A DNA stretch of 64,000 nt from Devosia sp. ZB163 (lineage in GTDB: Bacteria > Pseudomonadota > Alphaproteobacteria > Rhizobiales > Devosiaceae): NCBI RefSeq assembly GCF_028613635.1, contig NZ_JAQRMY010000001.1:1530331-1594330 (forward strand). Direction: 5' to 3'. Of the stretch, positions 35,251 through 45,682 are shown one piece after another. Below the pieces are notes generated by a model. It had not been told where the DNA came from, made no database searches, and saw nothing but the letters and a program-made list of their open reading frames with translations. Position 1 is the stretch's first letter, and each line of letters starts with the position of its first letter. Position numbers and translations under genes: made by a program.

Positions 35251-35637
35251 TCACTCTTCTGTTTCATCCGGAGCGCGCGGGGCGTCCGTAGGCGGTGGCA
35301 CCGCCTTGTTCATTTCCGCAGCCGAACGCACCACATTGAGCACGCCTGCAGCGAAACCCAGCATGACCATGACCAAAAAGAGCCACGGGCTGGTGTGCAA
35401 CCACTGATCGAGCAGGAAACCAAGACCTGCGCCAACCAGGATTGCGGCGACAAATTCCGAACCGAGTCGCAGGCCGCGGCTCAATGCAGACATGTCGCGC
35501 GTGGCGGATCTGAACTCATCGTCCCCAGCCACTGACTTCTCGGCCCGGGCCCGCTCGATGCGGGCTTTTAGGTCCGAAGTCAGGGACCCGGCTTTTTTGC
35601 CGGCTACGGGACGTTCGGTTTTTCGTGGCGCTTTCAT
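35251..35637 (-). CDS. atpI: AtpI-like protein of the ATP synthase operon
   Basis: A 128-residue membrane protein that heads the F0 operon. The N-terminal half is charged (KARIERARAEKSVAGDDEFR); then two helices follow (GSEFVAAILVGAGLGFLLDQ and PWLFLVMVMLGFAAGVLNVV). AtpI family members help c-ring assembly or Mg2+ supply. ATG 35637 is used because AGGG lies six bases upstream; ATG 35643 would abut that site. Confidence 0.88.
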   Translation of the reverse strand: MKAPRKTERPVAGKKAGSLTSDLKARIERARAEKSVAGDDEFRSATRDMSALSRGLRLGSEFVAAILVGAGLGFLLDQWLHTSPWLFLVMVMLGFAAGVLNVVRSAAEMNKAVPPPTDAPRAPDETEE

Positions 35638-35889
35638 GCGCATCCCTAACGTGCCCGGGCCACAATGGTTTGGAGCCCCTCGAAGTCGCGCGCAACATAA
35701 GGGTGGCCCCAGTGGGTGTCAAGGTTGGTTTTGGCCATGTAAGTCGTTGAAATATAATGACTTAATGGCTGCGCTAACAGGTGTGACATTGAGTCATGCC
35801 GACTCTACCCGCCGCGATTGCGGCACGTGTAGGGCGCAGACGTCACGGTTGCGATACTTTAGGCGTAGCCGGAAGGCATGGCGCCGGGC

Positions 35890-38800
35890 TCAGCTTGCCT
35901 GGCGGACGGCCGCTTCAGCGCCCTTGAGGTCAACCGAAACCAGCTGGCTCACGCCCCGCTCTGCCATGGTGACGCCGAACAGGCGGTCGACCCGCGCCAT
36001 GGTGATGGGGTTGTGGGTGATCACCAGGAATCGGGTCTCGGTCCGCTGGGTCATCGTGTCGAGCAGGTTGCAGAAGCGTTCGACATTGGCGTCGTCGAGC
36101 GGAGCATCGACCTCGTCGAGCACACAGATGGGTGCGGGGTTGGTGAGGAACACTGCAAAGATCAGCGACATCGCCGTGAGCGCCTGCTCGCCGCCAGACA
36201 GCAGCGTCATGGTCGACGGCTTCTTGCCCGGCGGCCGCGCAATGATCTCGAGCCCCGCCTCCAGCGGGTCGTCGCTCTCGACGAACTGCAGCTCAGCCGT
36301 GCCACCCCCGAAGAGCGACGTGAAGAGTTCCTGGAAGTGCGCGTTGACCTTTTCGAAAGCCTCGTTGAGGCGCTGCCGGCCCTCGCGGTTGAGGCTCTGG
36401 ATGCCGCCGCGCAGCTTGGCGATGGCGGCGATCAGGTCGTCGCGATCCTTGACCATGAGGTCGAGCTTCTCGCGGACCTCCTCGGATTCCTTTTCGGCCC
36501 CGAGGTTCACGCCGCCCAGCCGCTCGCGCTCGGCCTTGAGCCGCTCCACCTGGGATTCGACCTGCGATTCCTGGGGCAGGGCATGCTCCGGCTTGATGCC
36601 GGCAAGCTGGGCCGTCTGTCCTGCCTCGACGTTGAGCGTCTCGTGGACCTGACGTTCGATCTGGTGGCGCTGGGCGATGAGGCCTTTGATGCGCTCCTCC
36701 ACCCGGGCCAGTTCGGCGCGGAAGCCGGAGAGCGCATCGTGGGCGAGCCGCTGGGCCTTGTCGGCCTCGCGGTGGCGGGTATCGCCGACACTGAGCGCGT
36801 CCGCCGCACCCTGGTGGGCTTCGCGCGCCGTGGCGATCTGCGCATCGAGCTCGCGCCGACGCTCGGCAAGGGCCTCGGGCGAGGCCTGCAGCGCCGCGAT
36901 CTGCTCGCGAACTTCGCCGGTGCGGCTGTCGAGCGTGGCGAGCTGGGCTGCGGCGCTCTCGCGCCGGCGAGTCCAGGCGGCGCTGTCGCTGGCAATCTGG
37001 CTCAGCCGCGAGGTCCGCATGCGGGCGGCCGTCTCGAAGCCGCCAAGCTTGAGGCGCGCGTCGTCGGCCTTGCGGCGGAGTTCGGCAAGGGCGGCCTGTT
37101 TGGCCCCATAAAGGGTGGCGGCCTCGGTTTCGTCACCCGCCTCGGCCGCATGCCGCTCAGCCTCGGTGACGGCGGCGGCCGCTTCGGCTCGACCTGCCTC
37201 CAGCCGGGCCCGTGTCTCTTCTAGTGCCGCCTGTCGGGCGGCGAGATCGCTGATGGCGCGCTGGGCCTTGTCGACCTCGGCCTGGGCCGCCGCAATCTCG
37301 CGCTGCGCCAGGCGCCACGCCTCGCGACGGTTGCGCTCGTCATTGCGGGCGGTGGCAAGTGCTTCCGCGAGGGCAGCCGCATCGGCCTTGCGGGTGTTGC
37401 GCGACGTCCGGACATCGCCGATCTCGGCCTCGATCTCGGCGAGGCGATTGCGCTGCGCCAGCTTCTCGGCCGCAGCAGTCGGTGCGTCGGCCGCGGCGAT
37501 GAAGCCGTCCCAGCGCCACAGCGCACCCTGCTTGCTCACCAGCCGCTGGCCCGGCTGGAGCTGGGCCATGAGTTGCGCTCCGTCGGCGGCCTCGACGATG
37601 CCGATCTGGTCGAGGCGGCGCGCGAGAAGCGGGCTGCCCGAAACGAACCGCGAGAGCGGGGTGGCGCCGGCAGGCAGGGCCGGGTCGCCCTCTGCACCGG
37701 CACCCGCCCAGTGGAGCGGCGCGCGCGCATCTGTCGAGGCGTCGAGGTCGTCCCCCAGCGCGGCGCCGAGCGCCGTTTCGTAGCCGGGCGCGACCTTGAG
37801 CTGGTCGACGACAGCCGGCCACTTGCCGGCGCCGCTGCTGTTGAGGATGCGGTTGAGCGTTTGCGCTTCGGCCTCGAGCCGGGTCAGCGACGCCTCGATC
37901 TGCTGCAGCGCCGGACGGATGGCATCGGCGGCGACCTGCGCCGCGCTGGCGGCGGACTCGGCGGCGATGGCGTCGCTTTCGGCCGTCTTGGCCTTGGCCT
38001 GGGCGCCCTCCAGAGCTTCTCGCTTGGCCGTGAGCGTGGCATCGGCGCCGAGCATGCGGGCAACCTGCTCTGCCTCACGCACCACCTCGGCAACCTGGCT
38101 TTCGAGCCGCTCGGCGCGCGAACGGGCCTCACCGACGCTGCGCTCGGCGGCGGCCCGGCGCGCGCGGAGTTGGGCCAGTGCTTCGGCAGCGGCGCGCGAC
38201 TCGGCATCAGCTAACGCGACCTCGTCCTGAATGACATCGGCAATGGCCCGCGCCTCTTCGAGCGCCTGCTGTTCGCCGGCGGCCTCGTCTTCGAGACGGG
38301 CTTTCTCATCGGCGGCCGACATCAGCGCCTCGTCGCTCTCGACGACCAGTGTGCGCTCGCGCACCGCGTCCTGCTCGATCTGCTTCAGCCGGTCGTCCAA
38401 CTCCCTGAGCCGCGCCTCGGCGCGCTTGGCCTCGTTGTCGAGCTGCTCGGCAAGGATGGTCAGTCGCTGCAGCGCGGCACCGGCGGCAGCCTCGGCTTCG
38501 CGCAGCGGTGCCAGTGCCTTGTCGGCGAGGAACACGACCTTTTGCGCTTCGAGTTCGGTGTGCTGGGCCTCGGCGAGCTCGCGGACCAGCTTCGCCTGCG
38601 CTGCCTCGGCGTCCTTTTCGTTGAAGCGCGCGGCGATCCAGCGGATGTGGAACAGGGTCGCCTCGGCCTTGCGGATATCGCCCGACAGCGCGCGGTAGCG
38701 AACGGCGAGGCGCGCCTGCCGCTTCAGCGTTTCGAGCTGCTGCTCGACCTGGGCGATGACGTCGTCGACGCGTTCGAGGTTCTGCTCGGCGGCGCGCAGG

Positions 38801-39348
38801 CGCAGTTCCGCCTCATGCCGGCGGGAATGGAGGCCCGAGATGCCCGCCGCCTCTTCGAGCAGGGCACGGCGCTGCTGCGGCTTGGCCGCGATCAGCTCGC
38901 CGATCTGGCCCTGGCGGACAAGGGCAGGCGAATGCGCGCCGGTCGAGGCATCGGCGAACAGCAACTGCACGTCGCGGGCGCGCACTTCCTTGCCGTTGAC
39001 GCGATAGACCGACCCGGACTCGCGCTCGATGCGGCGCGTGACCTCGAGGACATCGGCATTGTTCAGCGGGGCAGGGGCGGTGCGATCGGAATTGTCGAGC
39101 ACCAGGGTGACTTCGGCCGTGTTCCGGCCCGGCCGGCTGCCCGAACCGGAGAAGATCACGTCGTCCATGCCGGAGGCGCGCATGGCCTTGTATGAGCTTT
39201 CGCCCATCACCCAGCGCAGCGCTTCGACAAGGTTGGACTTGCCGCAGCCATTGGGGCCGACGACACCGGAAAGACCGGGCTCCAGGTGGAGCTCGGTCGG
39301 ATCGCAGAAGGATTTGAACCCGGTGACCTTGAGGCGCGTGAACTTCAT
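35890..39348 (-). CDS. smc: Chromosome segregation ATPase SMC
   Basis: Structural maintenance of chromosomes protein, the motor of the SMC-ScpAB complex. It has 1152 residues. Walker A is VVGPNGCGKSNL at about 29-40; two long coiled coils flank a hinge around 510-620 (NSSGAGKWPAVVDQLKVAPG onward); the C-terminal head has the signature LLSGGEQALTAMSLIFAVFL and Walker B PICVLDEVDAPLDDANVERF. ATG 39348. The DsbA-like gene lies upstream on the same strand only 24 bases away, so the two may share a transcript. Confidence 0.97.
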   Translation of the reverse strand: MKFTRLKVTGFKSFCDPTELHLEPGLSGVVGPNGCGKSNLVEALRWVMGESSYKAMRASGMDDVIFSGSGSRPGRNTAEVTLVLDNSDRTAPAPLNNADVLEVTRRIERESGSVYRVNGKEVRARDVQLLFADASTGAHSPALVRQGQIGELIAAKPQQRRALLEEAAGISGLHSRRHEAELRLRAAEQNLERVDDVIAQVEQQLETLKRQARLAVRYRALSGDIRKAEATLFHIRWIAARFNEKDAEAAQAKLVRELAEAQHTELEAQKVVFLADKALAPLREAEAAAGAALQRLTILAEQLDNEAKRAEARLRELDDRLKQIEQDAVRERTLVVESDEALMSAADEKARLEDEAAGEQQALEEARAIADVIQDEVALADAESRAAAEALAQLRARRAAAERSVGEARSRAERLESQVAEVVREAEQVARMLGADATLTAKREALEGAQAKAKTAESDAIAAESAASAAQVAADAIRPALQQIEASLTRLEAEAQTLNRILNSSGAGKWPAVVDQLKVAPGYETALGAALGDDLDASTDARAPLHWAGAGAEGDPALPAGATPLSRFVSGSPLLARRLDQIGIVEAADGAQLMAQLQPGQRLVSKQGALWRWDGFIAAADAPTAAAEKLAQRNRLAEIEAEIGDVRTSRNTRKADAAALAEALATARNDERNRREAWRLAQREIAAAQAEVDKAQRAISDLAARQAALEETRARLEAGRAEAAAAVTEAERHAAEAGDETEAATLYGAKQAALAELRRKADDARLKLGGFETAARMRTSRLSQIASDSAAWTRRRESAAAQLATLDSRTGEVREQIAALQASPEALAERRRELDAQIATAREAHQGAADALSVGDTRHREADKAQRLAHDALSGFRAELARVEERIKGLIAQRHQIERQVHETLNVEAGQTAQLAGIKPEHALPQESQVESQVERLKAERERLGGVNLGAEKESEEVREKLDLMVKDRDDLIAAIAKLRGGIQSLNREGRQRLNEAFEKVNAHFQELFTSLFGGGTAELQFVESDDPLEAGLEIIARPPGKKPSTMTLLSGGEQALTAMSLIFAVFLTNPAPICVLDEVDAPLDDANVERFCNLLDTMTQRTETRFLVITHNPITMARVDRLFGVTMAERGVSQLVSVDLKGAEAAVRQAS

Positions 39349-39372
39349 CGCGCGCCCCTAGGAGCGCGCGCT

Positions 39373-40032
39373 TTAGCCCAGCAGCGGATCGATTTCGGCC
39401 TTGAGAGCCTCAAACGAGTTTTCCCCAGTCAGCTTCTTGCCGTTGACGTAGAACGTCGGCGTGCCCTGCAGCTGGAACTCGTCGAGAGCCTGCTTCTGCA
39501 AGGCTTCCAGTCCGGCGAACAGGTCCTGATTCGTCAAGGCAGCGTCATAGCTTTCCTTGGTGAAACCGAGCTGCTGGGCCACGGCGAACAGCGCGTCGTT
39601 CGGCGCGTTGGAGGTCAGCCACTGGTCCTGCGTCTTGAAGAATGTGTCGATGACGTCGTGGTACTTCTCGTCGCCGGCCGCCTCGGCCAGCATGAACACC
39701 ACGGCATCGAGCACGTTGCGCATGAACGGGCGCGCAATGAACTGGATCTTGCCGGTGTCGATGTATTCGGCCTTGAGCTGCGGATAGACGTCGAGCGCGA
39801 ACACCTTGCAGTGCGGGCAACTGGGCGACAGGTACTCGATGACGGTGACCTTGGCGTCCTTGTTGCCGAGCGGACGGTCCGGAATGTTGCCGGCCGGCGC
39901 CATCAGCTTGGCCTGGTCGATCTGCTGCGCCTGCGCAGCCGTGGCGCCAAGCAGCAGCGACAGGCTCGTGCCCGACGCGGCGGCGACAAGGGCGGCGCCC
40001 GAGCCGATGAGGATGTTGCGACGGTTGGCCAC
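39373..40032 (-). CDS. DsbA family thiol-disulfide oxidoreductase
   Basis: A periplasmic 219-residue protein with thioredoxin fold. The active site is C72-P-H-C75 in YLSPSCPHCKVFALDVYP, and the cis-proline loop is LQGTPTFYVNGKKLTG. The N terminus MANRRNILIGSGAALVAAAS carries a twin arginine before the hydrophobic stretch, so Tat export is possible. GTG 40032 has GGAG upstream; the frame continues open to 40404 through the repeat region, but that part encodes repeat-derived sequence. The order mutY / DUF721 / dsbA / smc is common in Rhizobiales. Confidence 0.9.
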   Translation of the reverse strand: MANRRNILIGSGAALVAAASGTSLSLLLGATAAQAQQIDQAKLMAPAGNIPDRPLGNKDAKVTVIEYLSPSCPHCKVFALDVYPQLKAEYIDTGKIQFIARPFMRNVLDAVVFMLAEAAGDEKYHDVIDTFFKTQDQWLTSNAPNDALFAVAQQLGFTKESYDAALTNQDLFAGLEALQKQALDEFQLQGTPTFYVNGKKLTGENSFEALKAEIDPLLG

Positions 40033-40333
40033 GAGTTTTCTCCGTTCTTCGTTGCAAGGCCTATATCGCGCCCAGGCTAGCGGGGACAAGCTCAACCCAC
40101 GATGAACAGTTGGTGAGAACGGGCGGCTCTCACTGGGGCGGGTTCGGCGGCACAGGTGATCCACCGCACCACCCCCTCCCTCAATCCCTCCCCTCAAGGG
40201 GGAGGGAGGCGACCGTCGCAGCAATCGAGCTTCGCGTTGGCCTGGAAGCTCCCCTCCCCCTTGAGGGGAGGGGTTGGGGGTGGGGGTCCCTCGGTGATCC
40301 ACAGGATCATCCCTAAATTGGGTAGCGGCGACG
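40033..40333. other. Intergenic region containing a REPIN-like element
   Basis: These 301 bases between the DUF721 gene and the DsbA-like gene, both on the minus strand, hold the palindrome pair at 40168-40290 and a 10-base direct repeat around it. No gene is seen. Confidence 0.6.
40155..40302. repeat. REPIN-like palindrome pair, locus 2, with 10-bp flanking direct repeat
   Basis: Arms at about 40171-40208 and 40249-40287 are inverted relative to each other, each with CCCTCCCCTCAAGGGGGAGG-type palindromes. GGTGATCCAC occurs at 40155-40164 and again at 40293-40302, directly outside the arms, and could be a target-site duplication. Confidence 0.6.
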
Positions 40334-40852
40334 CTAAAGCTTCTTCCGAGCCATCGCCTGGCCCAGCTCCCGCAGCGCCTCGCGCACACCGGGATCCTGC
40401 ACACGGTCGACCGTACGGCCGATCCGGGCCCGTGTGACCTCCGGCAGGGCGGGGACCGTCTCGGGCACTTTCTCCGACAGCTCGAACGGTGTGGCGCTGA
40501 GCCGGACCTGGCCGACGAGGAAATAGCCGAAATAGCGGTTCACCGCGGCGGCGACCTTCTGGCCCTCATGAGCGAGCGCCAGGGAATGACCGGGATGGCA
40601 ACTCAGGTGCAGCACTGCGCCCTCGGCTCCCTTCTCGCCGCGCGGCCAGGTGAGCTTGTCGGGGCGCGCCATGCGGTCATAGGGCGCGGGAACGATGGCC
40701 GCCCAGTGGGTGATGATGTCACGGCTGGCAAAGCCGCGCTTCTTGAGCGCAGGATCGAGCACCTTGCCCAGGGCTTCGCCCGCGCCGACGGCACGGTTGA
40801 GCCGCTTGGGCGGGACTTCTTCCTTGCCTTTGGCTTTGGTTTTCTCGGCCAC
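40334..40852 (-). CDS. DUF721 (DciA-like) protein
   Basis: A 172-residue protein of the DUF721 family. The core runs AVGAGEALGKVLDPALKKRG, ASRDIITHWAAIVPAPYDRM, then LHLSCHPGHSLALAHEGQKV and VNRYFGYFLVGQVRLSATPF, the arrangement of DciA, which loads the DnaB replicative helicase in bacteria without DnaC. GTG 40852 (MAEKTKAKGKEE) has GGAAAG upstream; GTG 40885 would add eleven residues. It is divergent from mutY with 63 bases between. Confidence 0.83.
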   Translation of the reverse strand: MAEKTKAKGKEEVPPKRLNRAVGAGEALGKVLDPALKKRGFASRDIITHWAAIVPAPYDRMARPDKLTWPRGEKGAEGAVLHLSCHPGHSLALAHEGQKVAAAVNRYFGYFLVGQVRLSATPFELSEKVPETVPALPEVTRARIGRTVDRVQDPGVREALRELGQAMARKKL

Positions 40853-40915
40853 TGGTAACAACTTTCCGACGCCGCTTGCGCGCACTGGGATCGCGCGCCA
40901 TCTGTTGCCGCCATC

Positions 40916-41980
40916 ATGTCAAAAGCCGCGGCCCCGCAAAACCCCACACCGATCGATGCCGACGCCGTTCTCGCGTGGTACGATCGGCACGCCCGCACGC
41001 TGCTCTGGCGTGTAAGCCCGGCTGACCGCGCCCGGGGCGTCCCGCCCGATCCCTACCGGGTATGGCTTAGCGAAGTCATGCTGCAGCAGACGACGGTTGC
41101 GGCTGTCGGGCGCTACTACGCGCGCTTCCTGTCGCTCTGGCCGACGGTCGCCGACCTCGCGGCGGCCCCACTCGAGGCTCTGCTCGTCGAGTGGGCCGGG
41201 CTCGGCTACTACGCCCGGGCGCGAAATCTCCACGCATGCGCCATGGCGGTGGTCGAGCGCTTTGGCGGCCGGTTCCCCACTTCCTCGGCCGAGCTGCTGA
41301 CGTTGCCGGGCGTCGGGCCCTACACGGCCGCCGCTATCGCCGCGATCACCGCGGACGAGCGCATCGCCGTCGTCGATGGAAACGTCGACCGCGTGGTTGC
41401 CCGCTACATCGCCCTCGATGTGCCGGTGCGCGACGAGAAGGACCTCGTTCGCGCCACGGTTCAGACCGCCGTGCCCGCGCGGGCCGGGGACTTCGCGCAG
41501 GCGCTGATGGACTTGGGCGCTACCATCTGCGCGCCGCGCAACGCCGCCTGCATCCTCTGCCCACTCGAGCCCGCCTGCCTCGGCGCCAAGGCCGACCCGT
41601 TGCGCTTTCCTGTCAAGCCGGAGAAGGCCGACCGCCCGACACGCTACGGCCATGCCTTCGTGATGCGCGACACCGACGGCGATGTCTACTTGCAGACACG
41701 CGCCGACACCGGTCTCCTCGCCAAGATGACCGAGACGCCGGTCTCAGACTGGACCCCGGACCGCCGGCCGGTGGCTCCGCCCGTCCCCTCGGACTGGCGC
41801 CATCGCGGCCAGGTGGTGCATGTCTTCACCCATTTCCGGCTCGAGCTCGAAGTGTGGTCGGCACACGTCGCCGACACGGCGCAACTCAGCGCCGGCTGGT
41901 GGGCCGATCCGCGCGAACTCGACAATGAGGCGCTGCCGAGCGTCTTCCGCAAGGTGCTGGTGACCGCCGGAGTGGAGTAG
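40916..41980 (+). CDS. mutY: A/G-specific adenine glycosylase
   Basis: Removes adenine mispaired with 8-oxoguanine. The 354-residue protein has the catalytic glutamate E53 in SEVMLQQTTV, the helix-hairpin-helix LLTLPGVGPYTAAAIAAI, the catalytic aspartate D154 in VVDGNVDRVVAR, four [4Fe-4S] cysteines C205, C212, C215 and C221, and a C-terminal NUDIX-like domain (RYGHAFVMRDTDGDVYLQTR, VVHVFTHFRLELEVW). ATG 40916 has no strong ribosome-binding site. Confidence 0.96.
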   Translation: MSKAAAPQNPTPIDADAVLAWYDRHARTLLWRVSPADRARGVPPDPYRVWLSEVMLQQTTVAAVGRYYARFLSLWPTVADLAAAPLEALLVEWAGLGYYARARNLHACAMAVVERFGGRFPTSSAELLTLPGVGPYTAAAIAAITADERIAVVDGNVDRVVARYIALDVPVRDEKDLVRATVQTAVPARAGDFAQALMDLGATICAPRNAACILCPLEPACLGAKADPLRFPVKPEKADRPTRYGHAFVMRDTDGDVYLQTRADTGLLAKMTETPVSDWTPDRRPVAPPVPSDWRHRGQVVHVFTHFRLELEVWSAHVADTAQLSAGWWADPRELDNEALPSVFRKVLVTAGVE

Positions 41981-41982
41981 GC

Positions 41983-42020
41983 CCAAAACAGAGCCGCCGG
42001 CACCTTTCGGGGCCGGCGGC
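41983..42020 (-). terminator. Terminator of ccrM
   Basis: GCCGCCGGC (41993-42001) and GCCGGCGGC (42012-42020) form a perfect 9-bp stem. On the minus strand it is followed by TCTGTTTTG. It lies 27 bases after the ccrM stop, and it may also stop mutY transcription from the other side, although the plus-strand tail has no T-run. Confidence 0.75.
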
Positions 42021-42047
42021 GAGGTAGCCTGGTAGATTGGAGGTCGT

Positions 42048-43199
<1,152 letters not shown>

Positions 43200-43228
43200 C
43201 TAACGGTACTCGTTGTAAGGCGTTAGGG

Positions 43229-43243
43229 TTAAAGGGGATTTAA
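43229..43243. promoter_or_regulatory. CtrA box, perfect consensus, upstream of ccrM
   Basis: TTAA-AGGGGAT-TTAA fits the full CtrA recognition sequence TTAA-N7-TTAA without mismatch. It is 51 bases upstream of the ccrM start. Confidence 0.75.
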
Positions 43244-43252
43244 ACGTCGCGG

Positions 43253-43267
43253 TTAGCAGAAGGTTAA
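43253..43267. promoter_or_regulatory. Second CtrA box upstream of ccrM, one mismatch
   Basis: TTAG-CAGAAGG-TTAA differs from TTAA-N7-TTAA at one base. It lies nine bases beyond the first box, roughly one helical turn, which would place two CtrA dimers on one face of DNA. Confidence 0.6.
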
Positions 43268-43393
43268 GCACGAGATACGCGTCGGCCACTGCCGTAAGGA
43301 GCTACGCCACCACCCCACTGCCCCCATTTGCCGGGCGGTGCAGCTGTGTCACGTGGCTTGAGCAATGGGAGAGAGGGGGCGAGGAGAAAGAGG

Positions 43394-44164
43394 TTAGGCC
43401 GCCACCACCTGGTCGGCAGCCACGATCCCCGCGTCCTTGAGGCGCTGGGCCGCGGCGCAGGGCGCAAAATCCATGCGGTGATGGCGGCCTGGCCCGTGGG
43501 CGGTGAGAGCCTCGAGATGCTGCGGCGCGGCGTAGCCCTTGTGGCTCGCGAAGCCGAAATGCGGCTCCTCGCAATCCATGATCTGACACATCCGGTCACG
43601 CGTCACCTTGGCGATGATCGAGGCGGCTGCGATCGACACCGATTTGCCGTCGCCGCCCACGATCGCCTGCGCGGCGCAGGGCAGGTCCTTGGGAACGAGG
43701 TTGCCGTCGACGAGCACGTGGTCGGCCTTCACCGTCAGTCCGAGCACCGCCTGGCGCATGCCCCACAGCGAAGCCTGGAGGATGTTCATGCGGGCAATCA
43801 CCGACGGCGGCATCACCGAGATGGAGACTACGGCCTTGGCCATGATTTCCTTGTAGAGTTCTTCGCGATCGGCAGCGCTCAGCACCTTGGAGTCGTTAAG
43901 CCCCGAGGGCACCCGCTTGTGATTGAGGACGACCGCCGAAACCACGACCGGTCCTGCAAGCGGCCCGCGGCCCGCCTCGTCCACCCCGCACACGATCGTC
44001 GCACCAAGCTTGATCGCGGCGCGCTCAAACTTGAGCGTGGGCTTTGTGGGGACGACGGGACGCGAATCGGGAGGCATGTCCTCAAGCATCGCCAGTTGGG
44101 CCGGCGACGCAAGCGGCCGCGCTGTCACAGCACTGACCTGATCGGATTGCCCGTCGATCTTCAT
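43394..44164 (-). CDS. rnhB: Ribonuclease HII
   Basis: Cleaves the RNA strand of RNA-DNA hybrids, in particular single ribonucleotides in DNA. The 256 residues contain the DEDD core: D62/E63 in CGVDEAGRGPLAGPVVVSAV, the aspartate in HVLVDGNLVP, and the last in IIAKVTRDRMCQIMD. A 45-residue N-terminal extension precedes the fold (usual length about 200). The neighbours ccrM downstream and the radical SAM gene upstream are co-directional but separated by 93-215 bases. Confidence 0.95.
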   Translation of the reverse strand: MKIDGQSDQVSAVTARPLASPAQLAMLEDMPPDSRPVVPTKPTLKFERAAIKLGATIVCGVDEAGRGPLAGPVVVSAVVLNHKRVPSGLNDSKVLSAADREELYKEIMAKAVVSISVMPPSVIARMNILQASLWGMRQAVLGLTVKADHVLVDGNLVPKDLPCAAQAIVGGDGKSVSIAAASIIAKVTRDRMCQIMDCEEPHFGFASHKGYAAPQHLEALTAHGPGRHHRMDFAPCAAAQRLKDAGIVAADQVVAA

Positions 44165-44258
44165 CGTTACCGACTAGCAGCGGGCCACGGCAGCAGTGAG
44201 GCGACACCCCCCAGCTTCGCCGATGGCTGCCCCGCCCGCGCGGTCTGCCCGACAGGCC

Positions 44259-45404
44259 TCAGAACAGGCTCATCTGCCCGTCGTCGACCTTGGGCGGCAC
44301 GAACAGGTCAGTCCGCAGGGCCGGCACCGGCTTGTTCAGACCGTAGCGCACGCGTGCCATTTCGAGCCGCTGGCGGAGCAGGGTGGCGTAGGGGCCTTCG
44401 CCCACGAAGCGGGTATGGAAGTTCGGGTCGTTGTCCTTGCCGCCCCGCGCATCGCGGATCAGCCCCATCACGTGGCTTACCCGATCGGGGAAGTGCCGCA
44501 GCAGCCATTCGCGGAAGATGTCGCGCACCTCCAGCGGCAGGCGCACCAGGATGGCGTGTGCCTCGCGTGCGCCCTGGGCAGCGGCGGCATCGAGGATGCG
44601 CTCGAGCTCCATGTCGTTGATCGCCGGGATCATCGGCGCGGCCATGACGGAAACGGGGATGCCCGCTTCGGAGAGCAGCCGAACCGCCTCGAGCCGCTTC
44701 TCCGGCGTCGAGGCGCGCGGCTCCATCTTCCGGCTGAGCTTGTGATCCATGCTGGTGATCGAGAGCGCCACGCGGACGAGGTTCAGCTCGGCCAGCGGCT
44801 TCAGGATGTCCAGGTCGCGCACCACCAGCGCCGACTTGGTCGTGATGGTGACCGGGTGCTTCGTCTCGAGCAGCAGCTCGAGGATTCCGCGCGTCAGCTT
44901 GTGCTTGCGCTCGGCCGGCTGGTACGGGTCGGTGTTCGTGCCCATGGCGATGGGCTTGGGTTTGTAGCGCTTGTCAGCCAGCTCACGGCGCAGCTGATCG
45001 ACCGCATTGGACTTCACATAGATGTCGCGCTCGAACTCCAGGCCCGGCGAGTGGCCGAGATAGGCGTGCGTCGGCCTGGCGAAGCAGTAGGAGCACCCGT
45101 GCTCGCAGCCGCGATAGGCGTTGATCGAGCGGTCGAACCCGATGTCGGGGCTCTCGTTGCGGGTGATGATGGTGCGGGCGCGCTCGACATGTTCGATCGT
45201 CTCGAAGGGCTTCAGGTCCTCGACCATGCCCCAGCCGTCGTCGAAGGCCTCGCGGCTCTCCTTGTCGTATCGGCTGCCCTTGTTGGTCTGCGCGCCACGC
45301 CCGCGGTTGAGCGCAGGGTCGACATATCGGCGCGCGATGAGATCGGCATCGCGCGTGCCGTTCAGGCGCTCCAGCTGTTCGAAGTTCGGCGCGGTGACCC
45401 GCAT
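44259..45404 (-). CDS. PA0069-family radical SAM protein
   Basis: A 381-residue radical SAM enzyme of unknown substrate. The iron-sulfur motif is C100-x3-C104-x2-C107 in NAYRGCEHGCSYCFARPTHA. KPIAMGTNTDPYQPAERKHK, the SAM-side VTITTKSALVVRDLDILKPL and SVMAAPMIPAINDMELERIL follow, as in spore-lyase-like (SPL) proteins. I start at ATG 45404, with GGAG seven bases upstream; the longer open frame to 45551 is not family-like. Confidence 0.87.
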   Translation of the reverse strand: MRVTAPNFEQLERLNGTRDADLIARRYVDPALNRGRGAQTNKGSRYDKESREAFDDGWGMVEDLKPFETIEHVERARTIITRNESPDIGFDRSINAYRGCEHGCSYCFARPTHAYLGHSPGLEFERDIYVKSNAVDQLRRELADKRYKPKPIAMGTNTDPYQPAERKHKLTRGILELLLETKHPVTITTKSALVVRDLDILKPLAELNLVRVALSITSMDHKLSRKMEPRASTPEKRLEAVRLLSEAGIPVSVMAAPMIPAINDMELERILDAAAAQGAREAHAILVRLPLEVRDIFREWLLRHFPDRVSHVMGLIRDARGGKDNDPNFHTRFVGEGPYATLLRQRLEMARVRYGLNKPVPALRTDLFVPPKVDDGQMSLF

Positions 45405-45682
45405 GGTGCATCTCCAACGGTCCGGGCGGCGACTCGTCACCCGGTAACGTTCCGTTAGGAGTACCAGTTGCGCGAGAACAGAACAAGAACAAACTGGCGG
45501 GGATAACTTTCTGCACCGATTGACCCGATTGTGGCGCGCGCTACCCTGCACCGGTCAGAAAAGGAGAGGCAGGTGCGGTTAGCCCTGTCCCGCTTCGGCG
45601 GTCCTGGCCTTCGCTGTGGCGACTGAGTCCCATGACCTTGAACGCCCTCCAGAGTGGAGCGGCGATAGGAAAGGTCTTGGCC

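Noticed and set aside
40171-40287. Possible CRISPR-like repeats in the G/C-rich palindromes
   Set aside because: There are only two inverted arms, not regularly spaced direct repeats, and no cas genes are present.
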